NCBI GenBank assembly: GCA_900128585.1
Contig: LT642153.1
Coordinates: 4,007-62,608, forward strand
DNA: 58,602 bases
Source of the DNA: Stramenopiles sp. TOSAG23-3
Taxonomy: Eukaryota > Sar
Reading direction: 5' to 3'
Below the pieces are notes generated by a model. That model ran no database searches and had not been told where the DNA came from. It saw only the letters and a list, made by a program, of their open reading frames with translations. Both the position numbers and the translations under genes were made by a program. Of this stretch, positions 47,780 through 57,596 are shown one piece after another. The first letter of the stretch is position 1. Every line of letters starts with the position of its first letter.

Positions 47780-50140
47780 TCATCGTGGGCTAGCACTAAT
47801 GTTCCCACCATCAACAGTGAATATGCACCCAGTTGTTTTCTCGCTAACAGCAAGGTGTAAAAATGCCCGCGCAACATCCACCGACAGCACCTCACGTTTC
47901 AGCAAATTGCTCTTGAAATATTCTGTGGCTGTCAGCCCTCTGCTCTTGGCGCGTTCTTCGACCAGCTTCATGTCAAACAGATTTGTACGAACACGGTCAG
48001 GGTTTACTCCATTGGAGGTAATCCCGTTCGTTCCATATTCAATGGCATATTGCCTCATTAATGCTAATGTTGCCGCTTTCGCGACAACATACGGACCCAG
48101 CTGGGGTCCTGGGTTTAAAGGCGCTTTCGAAACATTATAAAGGAGGGACCCCCCTACTCCTTGGGCCAGCATACACTGCACAACGGAAGAACTGACGATT
48201 TGATGGCCAAAAAAATTTATGTTCATACTTCGCGACAGATCGTCTTCATTGCACGATGCCATGCCTGGTGCAGCCTGAATCACTATCCCTGCGTTTGATA
48301 CCAGGATGTCAATCCCACCAAAGATAAAAGAAGCTTGGTGTACCGAGTTTGCCACGGCAACACTGTTGGTTACATCAACTTGTGCGCCGGCTACTTCAAA
48401 CCCTAACTTTGATAGTCTTTGAACTTCGTCGTCCACTCGGTCCTTTCTTACGTCAGCAATAAAGATACACGCACCTGCGTTGGCAAACAATTCTGCGGTG
48501 GCTAAACCTATACCGGATGCTCCCCCAGTAATATATGCCACTTTACCATCTAACGCACCTTGCTTCTTCGCGCCTATTTTCAATTTTCTCTGTTCTAATT
48601 CCCAATATTCGCATTCAAACAGATGGGACTCTGACACTGGGCGATACCCGCCAAGCGCCATGCAGTTTAAAATGACTGGCACGGTGTGCTCGTATATATC
48701 TGCAGCAATCCTCGCTGCCTTGAGCGTTTTTCCCACCGTTACTAGTCCCATCCCTTCGATTAGGATTACTCTTGGCAAGGGGTCTAGTTCAATTTTTTCC
48801 CCGTTCTTGTTATTGCGAAGGAAATAGGCATGGTAGCTTTCTTCGTATTCCTGTAATTTTGACTCGCAAAATTGAAACAAAGCTTTGTACATATCTCCCC
48901 TTGAAACATTGTCAATTGAATTGCCCATGTTGTAAAAGCAACTAATGCCTCTTACCACTAAAGGGCATCCCTTCGTGCGTATGACATGGTCCGGTGTTAT
49001 TGTTCCAATCTGACTCCATTCTTCACACTGGGAACTGTGAATAAAGGCTTCGACGACAGGATTCTTCCGAATGCTTAAAATCCATGAACGTGAACTCCGT
49101 TTCCGAAAAACACCTCGAAATGCGTTCATAACACACGATTTAAAATCATCAGAAAGCATCAAGCAGTTAACATAACCCGGTTTTGACAGCGAGTTGCGAT
49201 TAAAATATGCAGGCTGTGGATTCGGCAAATAAGGAGTTAACAGTGCTGGCAATTTCATACGGCATTTGTTGACGATGTACTTTCTTGCTATTTCGACGCA
49301 TTTTATATGCATCTCGTATGATTCTCTGGCGGTTCTTCCCCATGTAAACAAACCGTGTTGCAACAAAATCAAGCAATCAACGTTTGGGTTCTTTTCGTAG
49401 TGTTTGTCACAGAGTACTGCCAACTTTATCCCAGGCATTGCATACGGGATCACACCGACAACGATGCCATGGGGCGCAAACGCTTCCTGGATTGCTGTGG
49501 TCGAATGTTGTTCGCCTAAATCGCCGATGGTGACAATACTATCTGCATGGCTGTGATCTACGAATTTGTACGGGAGCATTGCGTGCAGCAGGGTTTCTAC
49601 ACTCGGATTTGGAGAACTAGCGTCAACCATATGTGTGCGCAATTCGTTTACCATTTGTGGGTCGCTTAGTGCCTCGAGCTTCAAAAGTTTTCGGCAGTGC
49701 GCGGTATCGACTTGTGGAAAACCTTCGGGGGGGATCATGTCCAGTCCGTAGCCGCTACCTTTTACAGCAGTGAGATCAATTGTCTCCCCTGTTATAACCC
49801 TCTTTGTCAGTTTCACGGACGTGTTTCCACCTCCATGAAGGACGAGATCTGCCTCTTTTCCAATCAAATTTGAAGTGTAGCACCGTAGAGCTAAATCTTT
49901 TCCCCACGCTCCACCGTACTTTCTTACGTAACTTTGGGCGTCCGCTTCCGAGTACTGAGGAAAGCCACTTGGTGCTTTCGAGTCAACCGCAGAGCTGCTG
50001 CAAGGATTCCCATTTAGCTGATATGCCAATTTTTGCATACGTCGACGAGATGACTCGGAGGCGGCTACTCGCGAAGCTTCAGTTGAAAAAGAACAACAAC
50101 CATTTTTTTGGCACGTAGACTTGTTGTGCACACTGTCCAT
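47780..50140 (-). CDS. Bifunctional class II aldolase / short-chain dehydrogenase fusion
   Basis: At 786 residues this matches the bacterial 'bifunctional aldolase/short-chain dehydrogenase' family (rhamnulose-1-phosphate aldolase/lactaldehyde dehydrogenase-type RhaDE). The aldolase part (about 60-430) has LVLHGGGNTSVK, KGSGYGLDMI, the metal-binding DHSHAD (His 196 and 198) and ILLQHGLFTWG. The C-terminal SDR part (about 530-786) has the NAD-binding TGGASGIG (538-545), SNAGIV and the catalytic Tyr-x3-Lys (Tyr 684, Lys 688). In bacteria it cleaves the phosphorylated deoxysugar and oxidises the aldehyde. The first 60 residues are an extra Ser/Cys-rich N-terminus without a clear targeting signal. 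Substrate in this organism is unknown. Since the fusion is typical of bacteria, lateral acquisition is likely, though similar proteins occur in some protists. Confidence 0.87.
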   Translation of the reverse strand: MDSVHNKSTCQKNGCCSFSTEASRVAASESSRRRMQKLAYQLNGNPCSSSAVDSKAPSGFPQYSEADAQSYVRKYGGAWGKDLALRCYTSNLIGKEADLVLHGGGNTSVKLTKRVITGETIDLTAVKGSGYGLDMIPPEGFPQVDTAHCRKLLKLEALSDPQMVNELRTHMVDASSPNPSVETLLHAMLPYKFVDHSHADSIVTIGDLGEQHSTTAIQEAFAPHGIVVGVIPYAMPGIKLAVLCDKHYEKNPNVDCLILLQHGLFTWGRTARESYEMHIKCVEIARKYIVNKCRMKLPALLTPYLPNPQPAYFNRNSLSKPGYVNCLMLSDDFKSCVMNAFRGVFRKRSSRSWILSIRKNPVVEAFIHSSQCEEWSQIGTITPDHVIRTKGCPLVVRGISCFYNMGNSIDNVSRGDMYKALFQFCESKLQEYEESYHAYFLRNNKNGEKIELDPLPRVILIEGMGLVTVGKTLKAARIAADIYEHTVPVILNCMALGGYRPVSESHLFECEYWELEQRKLKIGAKKQGALDGKVAYITGGASGIGLATAELFANAGACIFIADVRKDRVDDEVQRLSKLGFEVAGAQVDVTNSVAVANSVHQASFIFGGIDILVSNAGIVIQAAPGMASCNEDDLSRSMNINFFGHQIVSSSVVQCMLAQGVGGSLLYNVSKAPLNPGPQLGPYVVAKAATLALMRQYAIEYGTNGITSNGVNPDRVRTNLFDMKLVEERAKSRGLTATEYFKSNLLKREVLSVDVARAFLHLAVSEKTTGCIFTVDGGNISASPR

Positions 50141-51154
50141 TTCTGTAACTTCCCTTCGAGAGATATGACTGAAAACGGTTTGTTGGTTTGTATATAGTAT
50201 ATTTTCTCTGACAACCTGTATTACTTATCTATCCCTCTCCATTCTGTTTCAGAACCTTTTTCGTAAGGATACATATATATATATATATAGAAGGAAACAA
50301 CTGCTTGTTACTTTTTTGTTGTTGATTGATTGAAGTGATCACAGATCACAGATCACCATATTATTATAGAAGAGAGGAGGAGGAGGAGAGAAGAGATAAT
50401 AAAATATAATTTATTTATCATCTTCTTATTATCTGGTACCGGTACTACGGTATCGTCGGTCGCGGTCGGTCGGTCGGTCGGTCGTCGGTGCGTCGTCGGT
50501 GGTGGTTGAGAAGAGGTATTTATAAATCAATATACATACACACAGCATGAGGTATTTATTTTAATACCTTTTTATATAGTATTTATATTATTATATTACC
50601 TAATTATTATTATCTGAAGGATGGATATGGATGGTGGATGGGGGCAGGTGGCAGTATTAAATATTAATAACCCGGACACAACAAACAACCAACAATCAAT
50701 CAAACGAAAAATCAAAAGAAGAAGTCTCACTATATTTTATAAATGATAAATATTAATAGTCATTCTATAGGTTAATTACGGAAGTACCTTTGGTATTTTA
50801 ATATTAAGCCATGCTCTGGTGGGTTAATAATAAATACTTCGGTATACTAACCGTATGAAATAAATCTACTATTAATACTACTACGTAGTAGGGGTAGAAG
50901 GAAAAAAAAGAAGAAGAAAAAAGAAGACAACAAAGAAGGTCGGTCGGCGGCGGTCAGTCGATCGGTTGGATGTTTATAATATGATCGATCATTGTAATTG
51001 TGGTTGGATAATCAAAACTCACGGTCTGTGGTTATGTCTTTGTATTTAAGACCCTTCGTTATCCATTCAGCAATTAGTGAAGCTAGCGTTTAGTTGAATG
51101 AACCACTTTTAAAAACAATTGGCGTTCAGTAGTTTGGTTGACAGAAGAAGCCAA
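50141..51154. other. Divergent spacer with GGTC repeat
   Basis: Contains (AT)n at about 50274-50288, GGTACC at 50435-50440, a (CGGT)n microsatellite (50456-50503) and (GGTC) words again at about 50939-50965. No gene was recognised. Confidence 0.5.
50456..50503. repeat. (CGGT)n microsatellite
   Basis: Repeated CGGT units (five in a row in the middle) with short GTCGTCGG variants, on an otherwise AT-rich background. Confidence 0.85.
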
Positions 51155-52585
51155 ATGTTGAAAAGTGACTCCGTCGAAGGTGAGCAAGTGCAAAAGTTGA
51201 CAGAAGTAATAAGTCTAATCGAGGAGATTTTGAATGATGTTGCGGCCATTTCAATCGGGGGCGATAATGCTGATGCTCTGGTGAAATATCTAAAACAAGT
51301 GGTGGAAACATGGGCAGCTGGAAACGAGGAAAACATCCCTGCTGACCAACTCAAAACGTTAGACCGGATCTTTTCTATTTTCAAAACGGCCACTCGGAAA
51401 AATATGGACGGTTGTTCAGTTCTATTCACAGAAATCTTTGTCGACGTTTGTATTTTGTTGTTATCAAAGGGCTCTGTACTGGCCGAGACTAAAGCAGGAG
51501 AAGAATGCCGCACCCAATGTTTGTCGGCATTAAACAATGCTGCAATCAGAGCCCCAGGAAATGGGCTGTATGAAATGTTGCTCGAACGCCCGGGTTTCGG
51601 AGGGGATGCCTCCAGGCTGGATCAGCTCATTGGGACAATGAGGCTCCGTTCTTCACCAGCATACTTGACAATTATGGCAAATTTGCTGTACCGGTGCATG
51701 GCAAGTAATGCGGTAATTTTTGAACATGTTGTAAAGGAGGCACCGGGTGGAAGGTGCTTCTTGTTAGAGATTTTGGTCGCGACACTCGCATCGTGTGTGT
51801 GGGATGGCTCTAAAAATAGATTGCCGCTTCCAGCGACAAGGAAGAAGATCGATTTGGCAAGTGCACTGTTTCGGATTGCCTATTTATACATATCATCGGA
51901 GAAGGATAAGGTTGCAGATGAGAGGAACGTTTCTCTAAAAACAAGTTTTGGTTTGATCCTCCTGAAGGTGTTTTTCCTGGATGACGACGTTTTCCAACAC
52001 AGCTACCAGTTGAAGAAAGATGCGGTAATGGTACTCACCGTAATGCCAAAATCATACTTGTCGTATTTCGTAAGTTGTAGGGGTGTGCGGCCTTTGTGTC
52101 AGCATTGTATACAGGTTTTGGAGTGTTGTATGCTTAACAGTTGCAAAACGTCACTGACGGAAGCAGAATCAAATTTGTTGATTCCATTGCTTGTTGCAAT
52201 GTACAAGATAGCAATGGAAAGCGGTGCCGGACGCAGTGAGTTCGAGAGCATAATTTTTCCATGTGTTCAGGATTTACCCGGCCGTAGCATTGGCGACACA
52301 AATGCTGTTGACCGTCACCAAGATGCAAACGACGGACCAACAAAACCAGACACCGTCTATAAGCCATCGAACGCCCCCGCCTTTTCTTTTCGCTACCATT
52401 TAATCAGTTTACTTTTGAAAACTTCGAATGCAAACGTACTAATCCCTTTAGGCGATTTTTTGTTGGCATTGTGCAACGAGGATGTTGACATATTTGTTGG
52501 TCGTGTGGGTTTAGGTTATGGTGCGGGTGTGTTGCAAAGAAAAGGTTCGTTGGCTCAAATAATGTCACGACAGATGCACAGTTAA
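51155..52585 (+). CDS. RIC8: Ric-8 type chaperone/GEF for G-alpha
   Basis: The first ATG at 51155 gives 476 residues (the frame reaches a TTG at 51119). The protein is an all-helical armadillo-like array. The C-terminal block LGDFLLALCNEDVDIFVGRVG followed by LGYGAGVLQRKGSLAQ matches the Ric-8/synembryn signature (LFVLCxExVxRxIKYTGYGNAAGLLA). Earlier helices, such as LLYRCMASNAVIFEHVV, SFGLILLKVFFL and DAVMVLTVMP, are in the right order for Ric-8. Ric-8 folds G-alpha subunits and acts as a non-receptor exchange factor, so this organism should use heterotrimeric G proteins. Family length is about 530, so this version is slightly short. Confidence 0.72.
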   Translation: MLKSDSVEGEQVQKLTEVISLIEEILNDVAAISIGGDNADALVKYLKQVVETWAAGNEENIPADQLKTLDRIFSIFKTATRKNMDGCSVLFTEIFVDVCILLLSKGSVLAETKAGEECRTQCLSALNNAAIRAPGNGLYEMLLERPGFGGDASRLDQLIGTMRLRSSPAYLTIMANLLYRCMASNAVIFEHVVKEAPGGRCFLLEILVATLASCVWDGSKNRLPLPATRKKIDLASALFRIAYLYISSEKDKVADERNVSLKTSFGLILLKVFFLDDDVFQHSYQLKKDAVMVLTVMPKSYLSYFVSCRGVRPLCQHCIQVLECCMLNSCKTSLTEAESNLLIPLLVAMYKIAMESGAGRSEFESIIFPCVQDLPGRSIGDTNAVDRHQDANDGPTKPDTVYKPSNAPAFSFRYHLISLLLKTSNANVLIPLGDFLLALCNEDVDIFVGRVGLGYGAGVLQRKGSLAQIMSRQMHS

Positions 52586-53359
52586 AAGGACCGTGCATTG
52601 CGTATTTCACTTTTGGTGCTCGTGAGTGGTGGTGACCTCGGACTGGCAAATTATTAATTTTTGAGCACACGAGGCGAGTTCCTTTCTACCGTACCGTAGT
52701 AGTTCCACAGAAGAAGGAAAGGTGAAGAAGGAGGAGGTACCGGTACGGTACAGTATTAATAATGTCATTTTATTGTTCTAAGAAAGAGGTTGGTGGTCTT
52801 ATTTTTTGTAAGATTTATAAGATAATCCTTTGTTGGTAGTCTAGAGTAGAACTGACAATTAGTAAACTGATGTATTTATATTATAAATATTTGAAATATG
52901 AAGTGAGAGGAGGAGAAGGCAAATATAATAAATAGGAGGAGCAGCATCCTATATACAACTTGGTGTAGTCGTCTATTAATATTGTATATCTCTTTATCAT
53001 ACGTATTTAATGGCCCCCCCCCCCCCCCACAACAACAGCAATTATTATTCATCACATGTCATCATAAGTTCATAATAATAAGTCTATATATTGTATGAAA
53101 TACCAAGTATGAACTGAACGAGTATTTAATGAGTATTTGTATCACATGAAGATGTTTTCATTATTACCGAAAATTATGATGATTAATTACACCGTCGTCG
53201 TCTTGAATATTGTTTGCTTTCGTCGTACGTTTCATAACCTTTGCTGGATTGGAATAAGCCGAAGGTTTGGACCCGTGTAAAGCACTCTCGGGATAATACC
53301 GAGTTGGCACAAACTGGTGAAGCCCTTGCTATCCGTGGTACCTTCATTGGCTGCCGAAA
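52586..53359. other. Same-strand spacer RIC8 to polycystin
   Basis: Holds GGTACC at 52736-52741 with related ACCGTACCG at 52688-52696, a run of 15 C (53014-53028) and AT-rich DNA. No gene was recognised. Confidence 0.5.
53014..53028. repeat. C15 homopolymer
   Basis: A pure run of 15 C in AT-rich DNA, a sequencing-slippage hotspot and a possible i-motif or G-rich complementary strand. Confidence 0.85.
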
Positions 53360-56300
53360 ATGCATAAGTTGAAAGACCGGGGAGAAGCACAACTTCAATT
53401 CTTGCGACGAAACCTTGCCCGTTTGCGCGATGACATTGATGGCAAGCACAGGCAACTTCACCTCTTGGGTTTAGAATTGGATAATATCGAATATTCCGAA
53501 TCGTTTCATGAAGATGAGATCCGCCAGATTAGAAAAAGTGCCAAGCAAGATAAAGGTCAAATTAGGCGTGCCCGACGGAAAAGAATAAAGAAAAACATTG
53601 AGAAAATAATGAATGATCCTATCTCTTTCAACATTGCAATAGATCACTTCGCATCTGTAGTCCCAAAAATGTCTGGGATGGCCCATGATGATACGGAACG
53701 AACACAACCCTTCAATGCACCTGCATTCACTGGTTTCCTGCACGGAAAGTCAGCGTCAAATGTCTTCAATACGGCGGATGATAAACATGCTGGTTCAAAC
53801 AGTCCATCTTGTCGCAGCCTTCGGGTGGGTGCCGCTGCATCTTCAACCCCTTACTACGTCTGTGTTCGATCAGCAGACGATCGGGAACTGAAAATAAACC
53901 TTGCCAATACGTCGGAGTTGACTTTCGAAATGCTCTTGTCGTTTGTCAGCCAATACTGGGGCGTTGACGACAACCAATACATGTTACAGACGGACTACAG
54001 TCTCCCTGTGCCGTCAAAACGAAATTGTTTGGATTGGTTGCAACACTTGGCTGTGAGTGATCGCGTGTTGCATAGAGAGCAACCAAGGTACATAGGGCCT
54101 CGCGAAGCTTTCCAAGTAATAGACGATGACAAGTCGGGGCAAGTTGGCGTCAATGAGTTTGTAAAGTTATTCGAACGCAGTCGAATTCCACAGACAAAGA
54201 TGCAAGCCCCGTACGTCTTCGCAGCGATCGACAAAGATGATAGTGGGGAAGTGACGTACGCTGAATTTGCACAGGAATGGGACGTCATATATGACGTGCT
54301 GAAGCGCGACATATCTTGGGATGAACTCCCTCTGGTATATTTGATACCCCGCCGAGTCCATTTACGAACAGCAGCAGAAAACAACGGGATCAGTAACTTT
54401 AGTATTGGCTCTGGGAAAGGCAGCGAGAACCCTCTAGGCTCCCTCGTCAAGCCCGAGAGTCTTAACATGAGCCCGTTGCTTGCATTTGAATTGTTCGATA
54501 GTGATCAAACAGGAAGCGTAAACTTTATTGAATTCCAGGCAGTATTTAATAAACTCAATACAGACTCAGAGCAACAAAGCGAATTTAGAGCCGAACTAAG
54601 GGAACTCTTTAACGAGACTAACACCAGCCATTCCGGTGAAATTGTAAGTAAACGATTGATTCGTACGGCATTTCTACTCGCACTTGCATTATTCAAATTA
54701 TACTCTTGACACTAACAAAACAAACACGCACTACGAACACAGAATTATGGAGAGTTCCAGCAGAACTTTTCCAAAATTTTGGAGACAATGGCAGAACATT
54801 CTCGTCTCTTTGAAACAGGTGAAGTCTTGAACGAGTTAAGCGATGCTATTGGCACCAGTGCTAAAAAAAAGCTCTCGCGACGTTTACCAGAATACGCTGC
54901 TCGATTGGTACGAGGGATATTTGGCTACATTGTGTTTGTTGTTATTTTGTCCATATCCGTGATAGGAAATGCAAGCTTAGATGCTTCATACTATTATAGA
55001 GAATCGATTCGGTCAATTGCGGCAGAGGAGAAATTCGGACATGTGATATGGCTCGGATCTTATCCGGGCAACCATCCTTTCTCTTTAAAATCTCGGGCTC
55101 CTAGTACATTGTTGAACATCACCAGCAATGTTACAGCGTCGCCCTTGGAAACAACATTTGCAATAAACGGTGACGACCCGCAAGCAAAAGCATTTGCAGA
55201 AGCCTTAGATCTCGATAGTAATGGGGAAATATCCTCTTCTGAAGTAATATTGAGCCTGACAGAAAACTATTGGCTTTTACAAACCGACGCAAATGAATTA
55301 TTGAAGAACCTACCGGCACTGTTGAAAGTAACCACTTCACCAAATGAGTTTTTAAACTCTGAGATAGTGTCGGCGTTTCCATCAATTGCCCAATTTGCAA
55401 ATAAAAAAAAACGAGCGCGAATAAATTATGCGAGCATCTTTTCTGTTGATGATGTATGGCAATGGGTGCGACATGCTTTGCGACATGCGCTAATACAAAG
55501 CAAAGCAAAAACTTACCCTGTAGATAATGTGCCGCTGAGAAAAAGGAACGCTCGACTGTACAACGAAAATGTTTATGCTGGGCGCTCAGACAAATACAAT
55601 AATAGTTACTCCTTGTTTTCAAATAGACTTGTTGGCCATCTCACGTTGACAAAAACGGAAAATGCTCCATCATCCTGCGCCCACGGAACTGGGACAAATC
55701 CCTTTCGTAGCTATCTTGGTAATGACAAACAGCCGAACGAGTGCTCCAAACAAAATCGCCAGGAGTCTATTGTGTTAGCCCACGAAAACAAAAACGATTT
55801 TAAGAATCAAATAGACGACTTGATTGATAAACGTTGGTTGGAAGAAGACCTGTTAGGGAACCTGAAACTAGAGGGCCTCTTGTACAACCCAAGCATCAAC
55901 AGATTCATGCAAGTTACATTTACAATCGACCATTTATCTTGCGGAACATATCGTACTAGTGTAGATTTTGCACAGATTCAAATAGACCAGCTTGTATTAG
56001 ACCGCGATCGTGCCAATTTTGTTTTATTTGTGTTTGCAACACTTTATTCACTTTATATGATCACTGAACAAGTATCATGGTATCGGCGGAGAAGCGCTCT
56101 TGGGCATAGCTTTCGTTCGACGTTGAAGAACTATTGCTTATCAATGCACCTAGTCTTACAGACGGTAATGATTGTTTTTCAGCTGCTTTCGGCTAGTTTT
56201 CGGCTCGCCTATTTTTTCAACAACGACAGGTTGGAATTTGCGATAGGTATCAACACATCAACTACGTTGTCCTTCTTCTGGCTTTACAGGGCTATTCGTA

Positions 56301-57034
56301 TGCTTGATACGGTGGTCACAACATTTGCTTGGATTCGCATAGGCCATTATTTAAAAATTAGCCAGTTTATTAGCTTTATGAGCGAGGTTATTTTCGAAGT
56401 TTCCAAAAAGGCAGGGCCATATTTATTAGTGTTTATTTGGGTAATCTCTGGGTTTAATGCTTTTGCCGTTGCAATCTTCGGCCCCCATAGCAGGTTGTTT
56501 TCTGGGTTTTTTCAATCCTTTGTAACACTGTTTCAAATGGTATTTGAGAAGGTCGATATGGAGGATGCGACGGTCGCAAATCCCGTGTTATCCTCGATAT
56601 TTTTGCTCGTATATTATGTCACGATTGTTCTAGTAATGCGGAACATATTTGTAGCCATTTTCATTGATGGTTACAGGACAGCGGCTGAAAAATATGAGCG
56701 AGCCCCTCCCCCGGTTATTTTGTGGACATTACGAGGTGTGCTAGGTGCTATTTTCCCGTCACTTCAACCACAGGATATGGTTAAACCGAGCGACCCCGTT
56801 ACTTTAATCGATACAGTCGGAACCACAATGGGAAACCGCTTGAAGAGAGTGGACATTCGAACAGTGAAAGACTTGCAGGAATTAACTGATCGTGACATCA
56901 GTGTTGCAATCAGCCGCACAGCCTTCATATCCAAAACGGCATTGGAGAACTACAGGCGAGAGGCTCGCGTGCTTGTTGATGCATACAATGCCGTCCGGGA
57001 AAAGGAAGAGAGCACGAGTGATGTAAAAAAATGA
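53360..57034 (+). CDS. EF-hand polycystin-type (TRPP) cation channel, one intron
   Basis: Exon 1 is 53360-54643 and exon 2 54743-57034, giving 1191 residues. The 99-nt intron (GTAAGT donor, ACACAG acceptor) interrupts the fourth EF-hand and is in phase 0. Residues 1-90 are basic coiled coil. Cytosolic EF-hand loops lie at 255-266 (DDDKSGQVGVNE), 291-302 (DKDDSGEVTYAE), 380-391 (DSDQTGSVNFIE) and 421-432 (NTSHSGEINYGE). S1 is at about 484-504. The large extracytosolic polycystin domain ends in LYNPSINRFMQVTFTIDH and carries a fifth loop, DLDSNGEISSSE (584-595). S2-S6 lie between about 853 and 1068, with pore segment FFQSFVTLFQMVF before S6 (YVTIVLVMRNIFVAIF). PKD2-like channels conduct calcium in cilia and ER. 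A helical C-terminus follows. The N-terminal EF-hand block is unusual; PKD2 carries one in its C-tail. Confidence 0.9.
54644..54742 (+). other. Spliceosomal intron, 99 nt
   Basis: GTAAGTAAAC donor and ACGAACACAG acceptor. Removal joins the frame so that the loop NTSHSGEI continues directly with NYGEFQQNF, completing an EF-hand. Confidence 0.9.
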
Positions 57035-57233
57035 CACTAACGCTAAATACCAAAACATATCTAACCTAATTAAAAATACTTTTGGCACATTACGCGTCGC
57101 TCACAAAGTTAGCAGCAGGTCCCTTGCACTCACTAACATATTTCTCTTTGAAACGGCCCGAGCAGTGCTCTAGGGGTCTTACAAAGCAAAATAGTTCAAG
57201 TATTTTTGGATGCCAACAATAAGGAGCAGCAAC
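57035..57233. other. Short convergent spacer
   Basis: 3' flanks of the polycystin and DYNLT genes. No other feature is seen. Confidence 0.5.
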
Positions 57234-57596
57234 CTAGAAACTCACTACCAAAACGTTGGCAATGCAATACATGGTTTTATTTCCATCCCCCTTCTTGTCA
57301 GTTGGCCATTTGACCGTTACTAAGCCGTCGTTACTGGGGTCTACCCACAGCGAGTTGGCTGAATGAACACCGGCACCGTTTTTCTGCATTATCATAGCTG
57401 TTACAACATATTTGAAAGGTTTCCCTAGATCCACCAACTCTTCCATACATTTTTCACATATTTTGTCGATCCATTGTGCTACCTTCTTTCCATCAAAATC
57501 CTCGTTTTTGATCACCGACTCGATTGCAGGAATCACTATTTGTTCTATTTCCTCTGACACAAAAGCGAGCTCTTCAGAGGACTGAATGTCTTGCAT
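57234..57596 (-). CDS. DYNLT1: Tctex1-type dynein light chain
   Basis: This 120-residue protein matches DYNLT1/Tctex-1 end to end: FVSEEIEQIVIPAIESVIKN helix, KVAQWIDKICEKCMEELVDL, then LGKPFKYVVTAMIMQKNGAG, HSANSLWVD, and the C-terminal strand MYCIANVLVVSF. Its length is standard (about 113). A short insert (PTDKKGDGNK) precedes TMYCI. DYNLT light chains dimerise on dynein intermediate chains in cytoplasmic and inner-arm axonemal dyneins. The gene converges on the polycystin channel. No targeting signal. Confidence 0.92.
   Translation of the reverse strand: MQDIQSSEELAFVSEEIEQIVIPAIESVIKNEDFDGKKVAQWIDKICEKCMEELVDLGKPFKYVVTAMIMQKNGAGVHSANSLWVDPSNDGLVTVKWPTDKKGDGNKTMYCIANVLVVSF

Noticed and set aside
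54644-54709. Extension of the EF-hand frame into VSKRLIRTAFLLALALFKLYS
   Set aside because: This tail is read from the intron; splicing restores an EF-hand loop and the channel frame.
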